Source: Clostridia bacterium (GTDB lineage Bacteria; Bacillota_A; Clostridia; Oscillospirales; CAG-272). From it: 49,258 nucleotides of DNA. The notes under the pieces were generated by a model that had not been told where the DNA came from, made no database searches, and saw only the letters and a list, made by a program, of their open reading frames with translations. The position numbers and the translations under genes are program-made. The stretch spans positions 1-49,258 of the forward strand of contig JAFTRQ010000047.1 in NCBI GenBank assembly GCA_017462125.1, written 5' to 3'. The first letter of the stretch is position 1. Each line of letters opens with the position of its first letter. Shown piece by piece: positions 38,399-46,684 of this stretch.

Positions 38399-38677
38399 AT
38401 GGAACTCAAAAAAATTAAAAGAATTACGCGTGACTCTCGGCATGACGCAAGAGGCTGTTGCCGACCATCTCGGCGTTTCCTCGCAAACCGTCTCAAAATG
38501 GGAAGAGGATTATTGTCGCCCGACATAGCACTCCTCCCCCATATTGCCTTGCTTTTCATTTGTTCTCGATATATCGCGGGTATGGATGAATATTCAATGC
38601 GGTTTAGAGACTTTTTATTGACAAAACCGACTTTTTGTGCTATGATAACGAAAAAGAAAGCATCACTGCTCGGGTAA
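38399..38677 (+). pseudogene. XRE-family helix-turn-helix regulator, frameshifted twice
   Basis: After ATG GAA CTC the true protein continues in another frame: KKLKELRVTLGMTQEAVADHLGVSS, then QTVSKWEEDYCRP, a standard XRE/Cro helix-turn-helix. It then returns to the first frame with DIALLPHIALLFICSRY. Both jumps lie in short runs: seven A's where six would keep frame (about 38407-38413), and CCC where CCCC would (about 38519-38521). The plain first frame gives 92 aa with a scrambled middle. Either the gene is decayed, or these are two sequencing errors; the second would make it an intact regulator of the membrane protein before it. The C-terminal part is short. Confidence 0.7.
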
Positions 38678-38721
38678 CGTGCCCTTATGAATGATTCCGT
38701 CAATCGAAAGGATAATTTGAA

Positions 38722-40236
38722 ATGTATGATCTGATTATAAAAAACGCAAGCGTTATTGACGGCCTTGGCAATGAGCCCTATATTGCCGATATCGGCATTA
38801 AGAGCGGCAAGATCGAGAGCATAGGATCGAAGCTATCGGGAGCTTGCGAGACGATCGACGCTACGGGGCTTACCGTAACGCCGGGATTCATTGATTCCCA
38901 CAGCCACTCCGATCGCGATGCGGTGGCATTTCCCGATCAAAAGGAAAAGATCGAGCAGGGCATCACCTTCTCGATCACGGGGCAATGCGGGGGCTCCGAG
39001 GCACCGAAACGGTTGAGCAATGGCGATATAGAAACAGTCGAGCAATACTTTTCGGCTATGAAGCAAATACCGCAGGGCTCCTATTCGGGGATGCTGATAG
39101 GGCACAATTCTCTTCGGCGGGCGGTTATGGGTGATGAAAACCGTGCGCCGACCGAAGTTGAGCTTGAACAAATGAAGGCACTGCTTCGTAACGGTCTTGA
39201 AGCGGGAGCCTTGGGTATGTCCTTCGGGCTTTTCTATATTCCGGGTGCATATGCGAAGCTTGATGAGGCGATCTCCCTTGCAAGGGTAGTTGCCGAGTGC
39301 GGCGGTATTCTTGCGGCACATCTGCGAAGCGAGAGCGATGGCCTTGAGGAAGCGGTTCGGGAATACCTTGAGATCATAAAAGAATCGGGCTGTCGCGCTG
39401 TATTCTCGCACCATAAAGCAATGTGGAGAGAGAATTACGGCAAGATACCGAGGACTCTTGCTATGATAGATAAGGCAAACGCAGACGGTGCGGAGGTTTA
39501 TCTCGACGTATATCCCTATTCGGCGTCAAGCACCACGCTGATGTCGCGGTTCGTTCCGGGATTTTTGCACCCCGAGGGAACGAAGAGCGCGGTATCGCTG
39601 TTGAGCGACAACGTTTTTTGTGCAAAGGTCAAGGAATGGGGCAATAAAACGTGGGGCAACGATCTGAGCTTCGCATTGATAACCGAATATCCCGCCAATC
39701 CCGAGTATGAGGGGATGCGGGTCAGCGAAATTGCCAAGTCAAGAGGCGAGAGCGACCAATACGATACAGTGCTGGCCCTTTTGCGTGAAAGCGGAGGCCG
39801 TGGATCAGCTTGTTATTTCTGTATGGATGAGGAAGATATTTGTCAGGTGATCGCCCATCCCCGTGCTATGATATGTACCGATTCGGGTGTGAAGGGCAAA
39901 GCGGTAAAGCATCATCCTCGCCTTGTGGCGTCATTCCCGAGAGCCATTGCGAAATACGTGCGAGAGGATTCTGTTGTATCGCTTCCCGAAATGATACGAA
40001 AAATGACCTCCTTGCCCGCCCGCGTTTACGGGCTTGAAGAGAAGGGCATTATCCGCGAGGGAATGGACGCAGATCTGTGTATTTTTGATGCCGAGCGTAT
40101 TACGGACCGAGCCGACTATATAAACTGCTCGCTTGCTAACGAGGGGTTATGTTACGTCATTTTGGACGGAAAGACCGTGCTTGAAAACGGATGCTACAAC
40201 GGCACTCGTGCGGCAAGGGTCTGTACGAAAGTGTAA
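38722..40236 (+). CDS. D-aminoacylase-type amidohydrolase
   Basis: A 504-residue amidohydrolase of the N-acyl-D-amino-acid deacylase/dihydroorotase-like group, a zinc TIM-barrel enzyme that removes acyl groups from N-acyl amino acids. Metal-binding His60 and His62 are in GFIDSHSHSD, with ITGQCGG carrying the Cys found in D-aminoacylases, LAAHLRSESDGLEEA, VFSHHKAM, and MICTDSGVKGK with the catalytic Asp followed by HHPRLVASFPR. The flanking small beta domain includes GIIREGMDADLCIFDAE near the end. No signal peptide, so cytoplasmic. GAAAGG precedes the ATG. Whether its substrate is a D-amino acid derivative or another acylated amine cannot be decided. Confidence 0.88.
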   Translation: MYDLIIKNASVIDGLGNEPYIADIGIKSGKIESIGSKLSGACETIDATGLTVTPGFIDSHSHSDRDAVAFPDQKEKIEQGITFSITGQCGGSEAPKRLSNGDIETVEQYFSAMKQIPQGSYSGMLIGHNSLRRAVMGDENRAPTEVELEQMKALLRNGLEAGALGMSFGLFYIPGAYAKLDEAISLARVVAECGGILAAHLRSESDGLEEAVREYLEIIKESGCRAVFSHHKAMWRENYGKIPRTLAMIDKANADGAEVYLDVYPYSASSTTLMSRFVPGFLHPEGTKSAVSLLSDNVFCAKVKEWGNKTWGNDLSFALITEYPANPEYEGMRVSEIAKSRGESDQYDTVLALLRESGGRGSACYFCMDEEDICQVIAHPRAMICTDSGVKGKAVKHHPRLVASFPRAIAKYVREDSVVSLPEMIRKMTSLPARVYGLEEKGIIREGMDADLCIFDAERITDRADYINCSLANEGLCYVILDGKTVLENGCYNGTRAARVCTKV

Positions 40237-40273
40237 GAATGGTCGAAAAGTAATTTATGGAATGGAGTTATTT

Positions 40274-42274
40274 ATGAAATCTGTAGTTTTAAGAAGTCAT
40301 TCGCTTGTTTTATGCTTTGCAGTCCTGCTTGCGTTGGCTGCGTGCGATAACGGAAAGGATACGGAGGTCGGCGAAGAGAGTACAACGCTGTCTTTGCAGG
40401 AAAGCACGGAGAGCGCAGAGAGCTCAACGGAGAAGACGGCAGGTGCTGAGACCGAATTCGTTATTCCTGAGATGACTGTTGAAGAGACGAACGGAGCAGC
40501 TGCCGTCAGCACAAGCATAGGGCTATCGTATACGGTAAGTGGATATAAGGATTTTTATGACGGAGCATTCATTTTCAAATCGGGACTTACGTTTGAGTTT
40601 TCACCCGAAGCCTTTTCTGAAAAATTCAATCGTTTCACGATGCATTACAGCGCAACCGTGCCCGTGCATATTTACGTAACGTATGCGAACCATAGTGGGG
40701 AAGAGACGGTTGCGGATTTCTTCGTCGAAAAGGGCGAAGGTAGCTTTTCAGGTCTTATTCTTGATTATCTTGACAAGAAAACAGCAACGTCTATTACCAA
40801 AATCGTTGTGGATTCCTGTGAAAATAAGCAGGGCACGTTCACTCTGTATCACCTTTCTGCGGAAAGGGCTGAAGTTTACGTTGGAAACTTCGGATCGACC
40901 AAATATTACATAGAAAACGAAAGGTTCAAGCTCGGTGTGGATATGGGCTGGGGTGGCGCGATCTGCTATCTTGCCGATCTGAAATGTAATGTTGAGGGCT
41001 TGGAGAATTTGGTTAACAAGGCGGACGAGGGACGGCTTATCCAGCAGTCCTACTACGGAACGAATGCGATTCCCGGTGTTTATGAGCCCGGTGAATTCAA
41101 TAATGCGAAGTGGAATTACAATCCTGTTCAGGGCGGTGATAAATACGGAAACGACAGCCGTATTATCGATATCGTTGTCAGTGATAACAGTATTTACATC
41201 AAGGCTCAGCCTCAGGACTGGTCTCTTGACGGAGCGATCACGCCAAGCTATATGGAGAATACCTTTATCCTTCATGAGGATTACGTTGAGGCAAAAAACC
41301 GATTCGTGGATTTTTCGGGATGGACGCATCCATTGACTACCCAGGAAATCCCTGCGTTTTATACGGTAAGCTATCTCGATTCTTTCGTGTGGTACGACGG
41401 TATGGAGCCTTGGTCCGAGGATACGCTTTCTTACAGATACGATCTGAATTTCTGGGGGGATCCTATGTATCGGGACAGCTGTACGTTTACGCTGAGACAG
41501 TCCAACGACGAAACCTGGTGTGCGTGGGTCAATGCCGAAGATAATTACGGCCTTGGAGTTTACGTTCCGAATGCCGATATATTCGTGGCGGGAAGGCTGT
41601 CGTATAATGGAAGCAAGGATGCCGATGCGGGAAACTGCAGTTACGTTGCGCCCTTGAAAAAGATCAAGCTCGTTTCCTATGAAGCGTTGGAATATTCCTA
41701 TCTTCTGACAGCCGGAAGTGTGGAGGAGATCCGCGCTACGTTTACCGAATACAAGGATTTCACAGCTAATGAGGGCCTTGATAAGAATAGTGTTTCTTCC
41801 AGATTGCCGGACGGAGATCTTGATCTTGCGCATATTGATTTTTCAAAAGAGGAATATTGCTCGCTTCTTACCCGACATAACAGCGCAATAGCAAGCTTTG
41901 ATCCGACAGTTGGTGCTCTTAAGGCTGTCGTTACCGATTTGGACCCTTACGCGGCCATTGATTTTATGGAATCGCAGAGCGTTTATAATGCGGACGATTA
42001 TACGGCCATCGAGATCGTTTATATGGTTCCGACCACGAATTCTCTCGGTTCTTACAGCATCGAACTTTTCCTTTCCACGGGAGATACCGTTACCGCGGAG
42101 AGCGGAAAAAGTGTGGTGAAGTCTTTGATAAGCGACGGTGAGTATCACACCTTGACCGTTGACGTTTCAGGTCTCGGCTATTGGAGCGGTAAGATCAATG
42201 AGATCAGAATTGATTTCTTCACCGCATCAAGCGTTGACGACGTATTGTATATTAAATCGATAGATCTGAAGTGA
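40274..42274 (+). CDS. Large lipoprotein, probable carbohydrate-active, unknown family
   Basis: A 666-residue lipoprotein: signal LVLCFAVLLALAAC with lipobox LAAC, then a Ser/Thr/Glu linker to about residue 75. A beta-rich part (about 75-215) is followed by a large domain (215-510), including ERFKLGVDMGWGGAICYLADL, WNYNPVQGGDKYGNDSR, ENTFILHEDYVEAKNRFVDFSGW and ETWCAWVNAEDNYGLGVY. The aromatic-rich beta strands suggest a supersandwich fold like those of mutarotases or polysaccharide lyases. A C-terminal carbohydrate-binding-like domain (about 545-666) ends it. No catalytic motif is recognised. TGGAG precedes the ATG, 37 bases after the amidohydrolase stop, so the two may be co-transcribed. 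Confidence 0.75.
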   Translation: MKSVVLRSHSLVLCFAVLLALAACDNGKDTEVGEESTTLSLQESTESAESSTEKTAGAETEFVIPEMTVEETNGAAAVSTSIGLSYTVSGYKDFYDGAFIFKSGLTFEFSPEAFSEKFNRFTMHYSATVPVHIYVTYANHSGEETVADFFVEKGEGSFSGLILDYLDKKTATSITKIVVDSCENKQGTFTLYHLSAERAEVYVGNFGSTKYYIENERFKLGVDMGWGGAICYLADLKCNVEGLENLVNKADEGRLIQQSYYGTNAIPGVYEPGEFNNAKWNYNPVQGGDKYGNDSRIIDIVVSDNSIYIKAQPQDWSLDGAITPSYMENTFILHEDYVEAKNRFVDFSGWTHPLTTQEIPAFYTVSYLDSFVWYDGMEPWSEDTLSYRYDLNFWGDPMYRDSCTFTLRQSNDETWCAWVNAEDNYGLGVYVPNADIFVAGRLSYNGSKDADAGNCSYVAPLKKIKLVSYEALEYSYLLTAGSVEEIRATFTEYKDFTANEGLDKNSVSSRLPDGDLDLAHIDFSKEEYCSLLTRHNSAIASFDPTVGALKAVVTDLDPYAAIDFMESQSVYNADDYTAIEIVYMVPTTNSLGSYSIELFLSTGDTVTAESGKSVVKSLISDGEYHTLTVDVSGLGYWSGKINEIRIDFFTASSVDDVLYIKSIDLK

Positions 42275-42370
42275 AGGTGATATTTAATACCGTCCATAGG
42301 TAGTGGGTGCGGATGCGCCGCTTTAAATGCTTTCACCTCGATATATTCCGATTTACAAGCCATTGATATG

Positions 42371-42410
42371 AAAAAGGCAATATCACCGATCGGTGATATT
42401 GCCTTTTCTT
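42371..42410. terminator. Bidirectional terminator between convergent genes
   Basis: AAAAGGCAATATCACC-GATC-GGTGATATTGCCTTTT, a near-perfect palindrome of about 36 bases between the lipoprotein and the GH28-type genes. Confidence 0.92.
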
Positions 42411-42432
42411 CGTATAAGCTTTAAGCATAAAG

Positions 42433-43950
42433 TTATTCCTCTACGTATTCGATCCCTTTTGCAAATTCATTTGCGATACATTGGCGCTTAAAAAGGTCTG
42501 CGGAGATCTTTTCACCGTTCCAATAGACGTTTTTGAGAGTTACGCTTTCGCAAGGGCTGTTGGGGTTGTCGCCCTCAAAGAAAAACAGCGGCTTTTGGAT
42601 GGAATATAGGCTGATGTTTTCCAAATGAACTCCGCTCACCTTGCCAAGCTCCTCGGGAGTTTTGATCAGAGAATATTCGAAATGCCGGCTGATCGAGAAA
42701 TTCACGAGATAACCGCCGAAATCGGGGTCATAGCTGTCGGAATACTGCTGTGAATCTGTGCGTTGCGCGTTCATCTTCAGCATATATTCATCATTTTCCA
42801 CGGTGATGTTACGGAATGTCACGCCATGGATGACAGCGTTGTCTACCAGCCAGATGGTAATGGCCATACCTGTGACGTGGATCAGCTTGCAATCCTCAAA
42901 TACGATCCCCTTGATCTCCTTTGCATATGTCTCGGTTCCCACCTGAAGATTCTTTCCCCAGTCGTTCCAAATCACGCAGTTTTTCACAAGGATGTTTTGA
43001 CAGACAAAGGAAAACTCCTCCTCCTTCTCATCATTCAAAAAGCGATCGTATTCGTAATTTGCGAAGCCGCGAACGCAGATGCTGTCGTCAAAGGTGCGCA
43101 GAAAGCTGTTTGTAAGCGAGCAATCGGTGCAGTTGGCGAAGTGGACGCCGTCCGAGTTGTATCGCCAACAGCCGATGATCTTGAGATTGTTGAAATGCAT
43201 CTGCTCGCAGGACATTGCGTCGATATTGTAGACCAAGGCGTCTCGGATGGTGATCCCATCGATCTCGATGTTTTTACATCCCACAAAATTGATGGCATTT
43301 TCACGCAAAACGTTGTCGACCTCGACGTGATTGTAGTCCACGTTGGCTTCATAGAGGATTTTTTCCAAGTTTCTGCTGTTATCAAGGATTCCTCTGCCGA
43401 GAATTTTTACGTTTTCAACGTGAAGCCCGAAAATGGTGGCATAGACCACCGCGCCCTCGTCAATAAAGACGGTCTGACCGCTTTTCAGATACAGATCCCC
43501 CACGTTGTGCTCACCCGCTCCGAAGTAGAGAAGGTTATCGGAATCCGTGTCCACCTTGTAGGATGAAACGGGATCGACGAATACGTGCAATGCTCCGCTT
43601 CTGCCGTACGGCTCCACAGTAAACTGCCCCGCATCCCTCGGAACCTTCATCAAGATCTCGCCATTGGCATAGATTTTCGTTTCTGCCTTGAGCGTTCTCG
43701 GGCGTATGCTAACGGAGAGAGACGGCCTTTTGGGCACGATGCGAAGCTCGAATTCCTCGTCCGCCTCCAAGGAGAGAAAGCTTACAAGCTCGGTTTGCTC
43801 TATCTGTCTTTGATGTCCCGGCCAACGTCGATTAAAGGGGTAGGAGGAGACGCGGGCGCTGTTCAGCTCTGCGATCTCTCCGTTTACGTATACCTGATAA
43901 TCGTCGCAGCGGTCTTGAGCTTGCGTTACTTTATAGATTTTAACGGACAT
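42433..43950 (-). CDS. GH28-type glycosidase (polygalacturonase-like beta-helix)
   Basis: A 505-residue right-handed beta-helix enzyme. An N-terminal beta domain (1-125) is followed by the helix region: YFGAGEHNVGDLYLKSGQTVFIDEGAVVYATIFG, VKILGRGILDNSR, DALVYNIDAMSCEQ, WRYNSDGVHFANC (the Asn-Ser-Asp equivalent of NTD) and LRTFDDSICVRG (catalytic Asp-Asp). The GH and RIK motifs of classical polygalacturonases are altered (WGKNLQVGTE), so the substrate may be another uronide, a rhamnogalacturonan or a related glycan. No signal peptide. It follows the GH78 gene by 33 bases, so rhamnosidase and polyuronide hydrolase likely act on the same imported fragment. Confidence 0.8.
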   Translation of the reverse strand: MSVKIYKVTQAQDRCDDYQVYVNGEIAELNSARVSSYPFNRRWPGHQRQIEQTELVSFLSLEADEEFELRIVPKRPSLSVSIRPRTLKAETKIYANGEILMKVPRDAGQFTVEPYGRSGALHVFVDPVSSYKVDTDSDNLLYFGAGEHNVGDLYLKSGQTVFIDEGAVVYATIFGLHVENVKILGRGILDNSRNLEKILYEANVDYNHVEVDNVLRENAINFVGCKNIEIDGITIRDALVYNIDAMSCEQMHFNNLKIIGCWRYNSDGVHFANCTDCSLTNSFLRTFDDSICVRGFANYEYDRFLNDEKEEEFSFVCQNILVKNCVIWNDWGKNLQVGTETYAKEIKGIVFEDCKLIHVTGMAITIWLVDNAVIHGVTFRNITVENDEYMLKMNAQRTDSQQYSDSYDPDFGGYLVNFSISRHFEYSLIKTPEELGKVSGVHLENISLYSIQKPLFFFEGDNPNSPCESVTLKNVYWNGEKISADLFKRQCIANEFAKGIEYVEE

Positions 43951-43983
43951 ATCACTTTTTCTCCAATCGTGATCCGATACGGA

Positions 43984-46521
43984 TCAGAATTTGTACGTGC
44001 CCGACGTGAGGATCACGGTCTCGCCGCCGATGGGGGTGAATTCACAGGTGGTGTTTGCGGGGACGGTGATCTCGTAGGCATATTTGCCGTTTTTGCGGCG
44101 GTATTTCACACCGATCCTGCCGCTTACCGATTTATAGGTGACGTCTACCTCGCCGATAGCATCAAAGTATATTGGCTTGATGGCAAAGCGGGAGAATGCG
44201 GGTGTAATGGGTGTGATACCCGCGATGTGTGCATAGTAGAAGTATGCAAAGCCGCCGTGCATAGGATGGTTGTAGGAGGAAACAGGCCATTCGCGGAGCA
44301 TGATCGACTTCATATCGTAGCACTCCCAGACCGAGGTCGCGCCGTCGTCCATCATCGTGCGGAAGCTGGGATGGTTGGGGGTGAAGAGCACCTGCAGAGC
44401 CATATCGCCGTAGCCGCCCTCGCAGAGCGCGGGGATCAGATACTTGTTGGCATAGATTCCGGTATGGAGCTCGAAATCCTCATCCTTGATCATATTTACA
44501 AGAGCTTCAAGCAGAGCGTCCTTGTCGCCGTCGGGATAGATTCCCAATTGCAGAGCTACGCCGTCGCTGCCCCAATAGCCGTAGGAGTGTTTTTCTTTAT
44601 CGTAGAGATTGCGGATGATCGATTCCTTGATCTGCTCGCCAAGGCTTGCGTAATATGCAGCCTTTTCCTCGCTGTAACCGAGGACCTTGCAGAGCTCGTT
44701 CATGCGCAGGCAGATCTCGTAAAACATCATAGAGGAGGAATGCTTGACGGGCATTCTTCTTTCATGCTTGTTACCGCCCGAGGGAGCCCAGTCACCAAGG
44801 CCTACGTCAATGAGAAGGTCTTCGCTTCTTGCCTTCTCGTGTTCAACCCATGCTTCCATCAGGTCGAAGTGGTCACGTACTACGCGTTCATCACCCAAAT
44901 AACGGTACATATAGTAGGGGATGATGATCTGCGCGCAGCCCCAAAGAGGACTTGCCTCACCGCAACCGCGCTTGCCGGGGGCTATCATTTGCCAAACACC
45001 GCATACGTCACGTGTGGTGCGGATATCCTGCATATACTTTTCGTAGGACGAACCCATATCATAGTTCATCATACCCGTGTTGCAGACCACCTGCGCGTCT
45101 CCGAGCCAACCGCATTTTTCTCTTGCGGGGCAGTCCTCGGGCAGACCGTGGTAGTTGGACAGGAAGGTGTTTTTCATGATCTTGTGGAAGCGGTTGAGAT
45201 CGTCGTGATCACAGCTGAAGCTTCCTATCTCGGACAGATCGGTGGAGAGGGCATAACCCGTAGCGATGCTCACGTCGGGGTTCATCCCGTACTTGCGCAG
45301 GTCAAAATATCCGGTGATTTCGATGTAGCGGAAGCCGTGGTAGGTGAAGCGGGGACGGTAGACCTCGCCCTCCTTGTCTCCGCGTGCGATGTAAACATCC
45401 TGCTGGATGCACTGTGTTGCAAAGCTGCCTACGCTTCTGTGGTCGAGATGACCGCCATCGTTCAAGGTCTCTGCGAAGCGGAAAACGTACTGTGAGCCTT
45501 TTGCACATCGGGGCAGATGAAATTCCGCAATGCCTGCAAAATTCTCGCCCATATCGATGATCCATGCGCCGTCGTCCTTACCCGAGCAATTTGTAACGCT
45601 GACAGCGGGAATGGTGCGGATGATCTTTACGGGGGGCATATTGCAGCGTCTCAGCTCGCCCTTGGCAACATCGTCGTATTTACAGGGCTTCCAATCCTCC
45701 TCGTCACCCTCGTAATCTGCGAAATCAGGGGTCTCGAAGCGGGTATCGTAGGTCTCGCCGCCATAGAGGTTGTTGAGGACGATGGGGCTGTACTTGTATG
45801 TCCAAGTATCATCGGTGGCGATGATCTCGCTTGTGCCGTCCTCGTACTCGATATGCAGCTCTGCACAGAGGCATACGTCGCCATACTTGAAGCCGCCGTG
45901 AGTCCAGACACGGCTCTGGGAATACCAACCGTCGCCAAGGAGCGCGGCGAAGCAGTTTTTGTCCAAGAGAAATCCGGTCACGTCAAAAACTCTGTAGAGT
46001 ACCTCTGCAGTATAATTGGTCATAGGCGGGTCGATATAGTCGTCGCTGATCCTCTGTCCGTTGATATAGTATTCTGCACAGCCAAGGCCCGATGCGTACA
46101 GCATTGCGCGCTTGACAGACTTTTCGGCCTTGAATTTTTTACGGACATAGGGTGCCCAGCTTTCGTAGTGCTTTGTGGGCTTGATCCACTTCGCAGCCCA
46201 AAGCTCTGCGGGGAGCTCGGTGGCAAAGCTTGCGGTTTCCGAAGCCTGCTCGCCATAATTGTCGGTGATCTCTACTGTCAGAGAGTAGACCGTGGCGGGG
46301 GAGAGGCTGAGGGCAGGGAAGGAAATCTCCACACTCTCGTTGCCTTCGATGACACCCGAGTCAAAGAAGGGGTTTCCTTCGGATGCGATCACCAATCTGT
46401 AGCTTTTTTGATAGGTACCGCTCCGTTCGGAATCAAGCTTCCAGGAGAAGCGTGTGCCGCAAAGAGAGGCGGCAAGAGGATTCTTTACAAGATCGACGGT
46501 CAAGTCGTAAATTTTTAACAT
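43984..46521 (-). CDS. Alpha-L-rhamnosidase, GH78 family (second copy)
   Basis: An 845-residue rhamnosidase with the full multi-domain layout: N-terminal fibronectin-like (1-105), two beta-sandwich domains (AKWIKPTKHYESWAPYVRKKF; LGDGWYSQSRVW; MGENFAGIAEFHL), the alpha/alpha-barrel with DCPAREKCGWLGDAQ (conserved Asp, Arg, Glu), DVGLGDWAPSGG, HTGIYANKYLIP, WECYDM and SYNHPMHGGFAYFYY, and a C-terminal beta domain. It differs strongly from the enzyme at 2756-5005, so the two probably cleave different rhamnosides. No signal peptide. First gene of a two-gene operon with the GH28-type enzyme, under a TTGACA-17-TATAAA promoter. Confidence 0.95.
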   Translation of the reverse strand: MLKIYDLTVDLVKNPLAASLCGTRFSWKLDSERSGTYQKSYRLVIASEGNPFFDSGVIEGNESVEISFPALSLSPATVYSLTVEITDNYGEQASETASFATELPAELWAAKWIKPTKHYESWAPYVRKKFKAEKSVKRAMLYASGLGCAEYYINGQRISDDYIDPPMTNYTAEVLYRVFDVTGFLLDKNCFAALLGDGWYSQSRVWTHGGFKYGDVCLCAELHIEYEDGTSEIIATDDTWTYKYSPIVLNNLYGGETYDTRFETPDFADYEGDEEDWKPCKYDDVAKGELRRCNMPPVKIIRTIPAVSVTNCSGKDDGAWIIDMGENFAGIAEFHLPRCAKGSQYVFRFAETLNDGGHLDHRSVGSFATQCIQQDVYIARGDKEGEVYRPRFTYHGFRYIEITGYFDLRKYGMNPDVSIATGYALSTDLSEIGSFSCDHDDLNRFHKIMKNTFLSNYHGLPEDCPAREKCGWLGDAQVVCNTGMMNYDMGSSYEKYMQDIRTTRDVCGVWQMIAPGKRGCGEASPLWGCAQIIIPYYMYRYLGDERVVRDHFDLMEAWVEHEKARSEDLLIDVGLGDWAPSGGNKHERRMPVKHSSSMMFYEICLRMNELCKVLGYSEEKAAYYASLGEQIKESIIRNLYDKEKHSYGYWGSDGVALQLGIYPDGDKDALLEALVNMIKDEDFELHTGIYANKYLIPALCEGGYGDMALQVLFTPNHPSFRTMMDDGATSVWECYDMKSIMLREWPVSSYNHPMHGGFAYFYYAHIAGITPITPAFSRFAIKPIYFDAIGEVDVTYKSVSGRIGVKYRRKNGKYAYEITVPANTTCEFTPIGGETVILTSGTYKF

Positions 46522-46556
46522 ATCAACACCGTTCCTTTCGATAATTCGGTAATTTA

Positions 46557-46585
46557 TTTATACCATAAATTTCTTTAATTGTCAA
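46557..46585 (-). promoter_or_regulatory. Promoter for GH78-GH28 operon
   Basis: Minus strand TTGACA (46580-46585 as tgtcaa), 17 bases, TATAAA (46557-46562 as tttata), TGG before the -10. Confidence 0.83.
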
Positions 46586-46617
46586 TCCGATTTTTACAAA
46601 AGACCGCCTTGCTCCGG

Positions 46618-46646
46618 TTGACTTTTTTCGTAACGTATGCTATAAT
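46618..46646 (+). promoter_or_regulatory. Promoter for GH38 gene
   Basis: TTGACT (46618-46623), 17 bases, TATAAT (46641-46646), TGC before the -10. Divergent from the GH78-GH28 promoter with only 32 bases between the two -35 boxes. Confidence 0.85.
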
Positions 46647-46684
46647 GAGCTATAATGCAAATTGTGACCCACGGAAAGGACACG

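Noticed and set aside
43585..45495. Open frame of 636 codons on the plus strand opposite the GH28 and GH78 genes
   Set aside because: It spans two real minus-strand genes and their gap, has a composition typical of antisense frames, and has no start signal.
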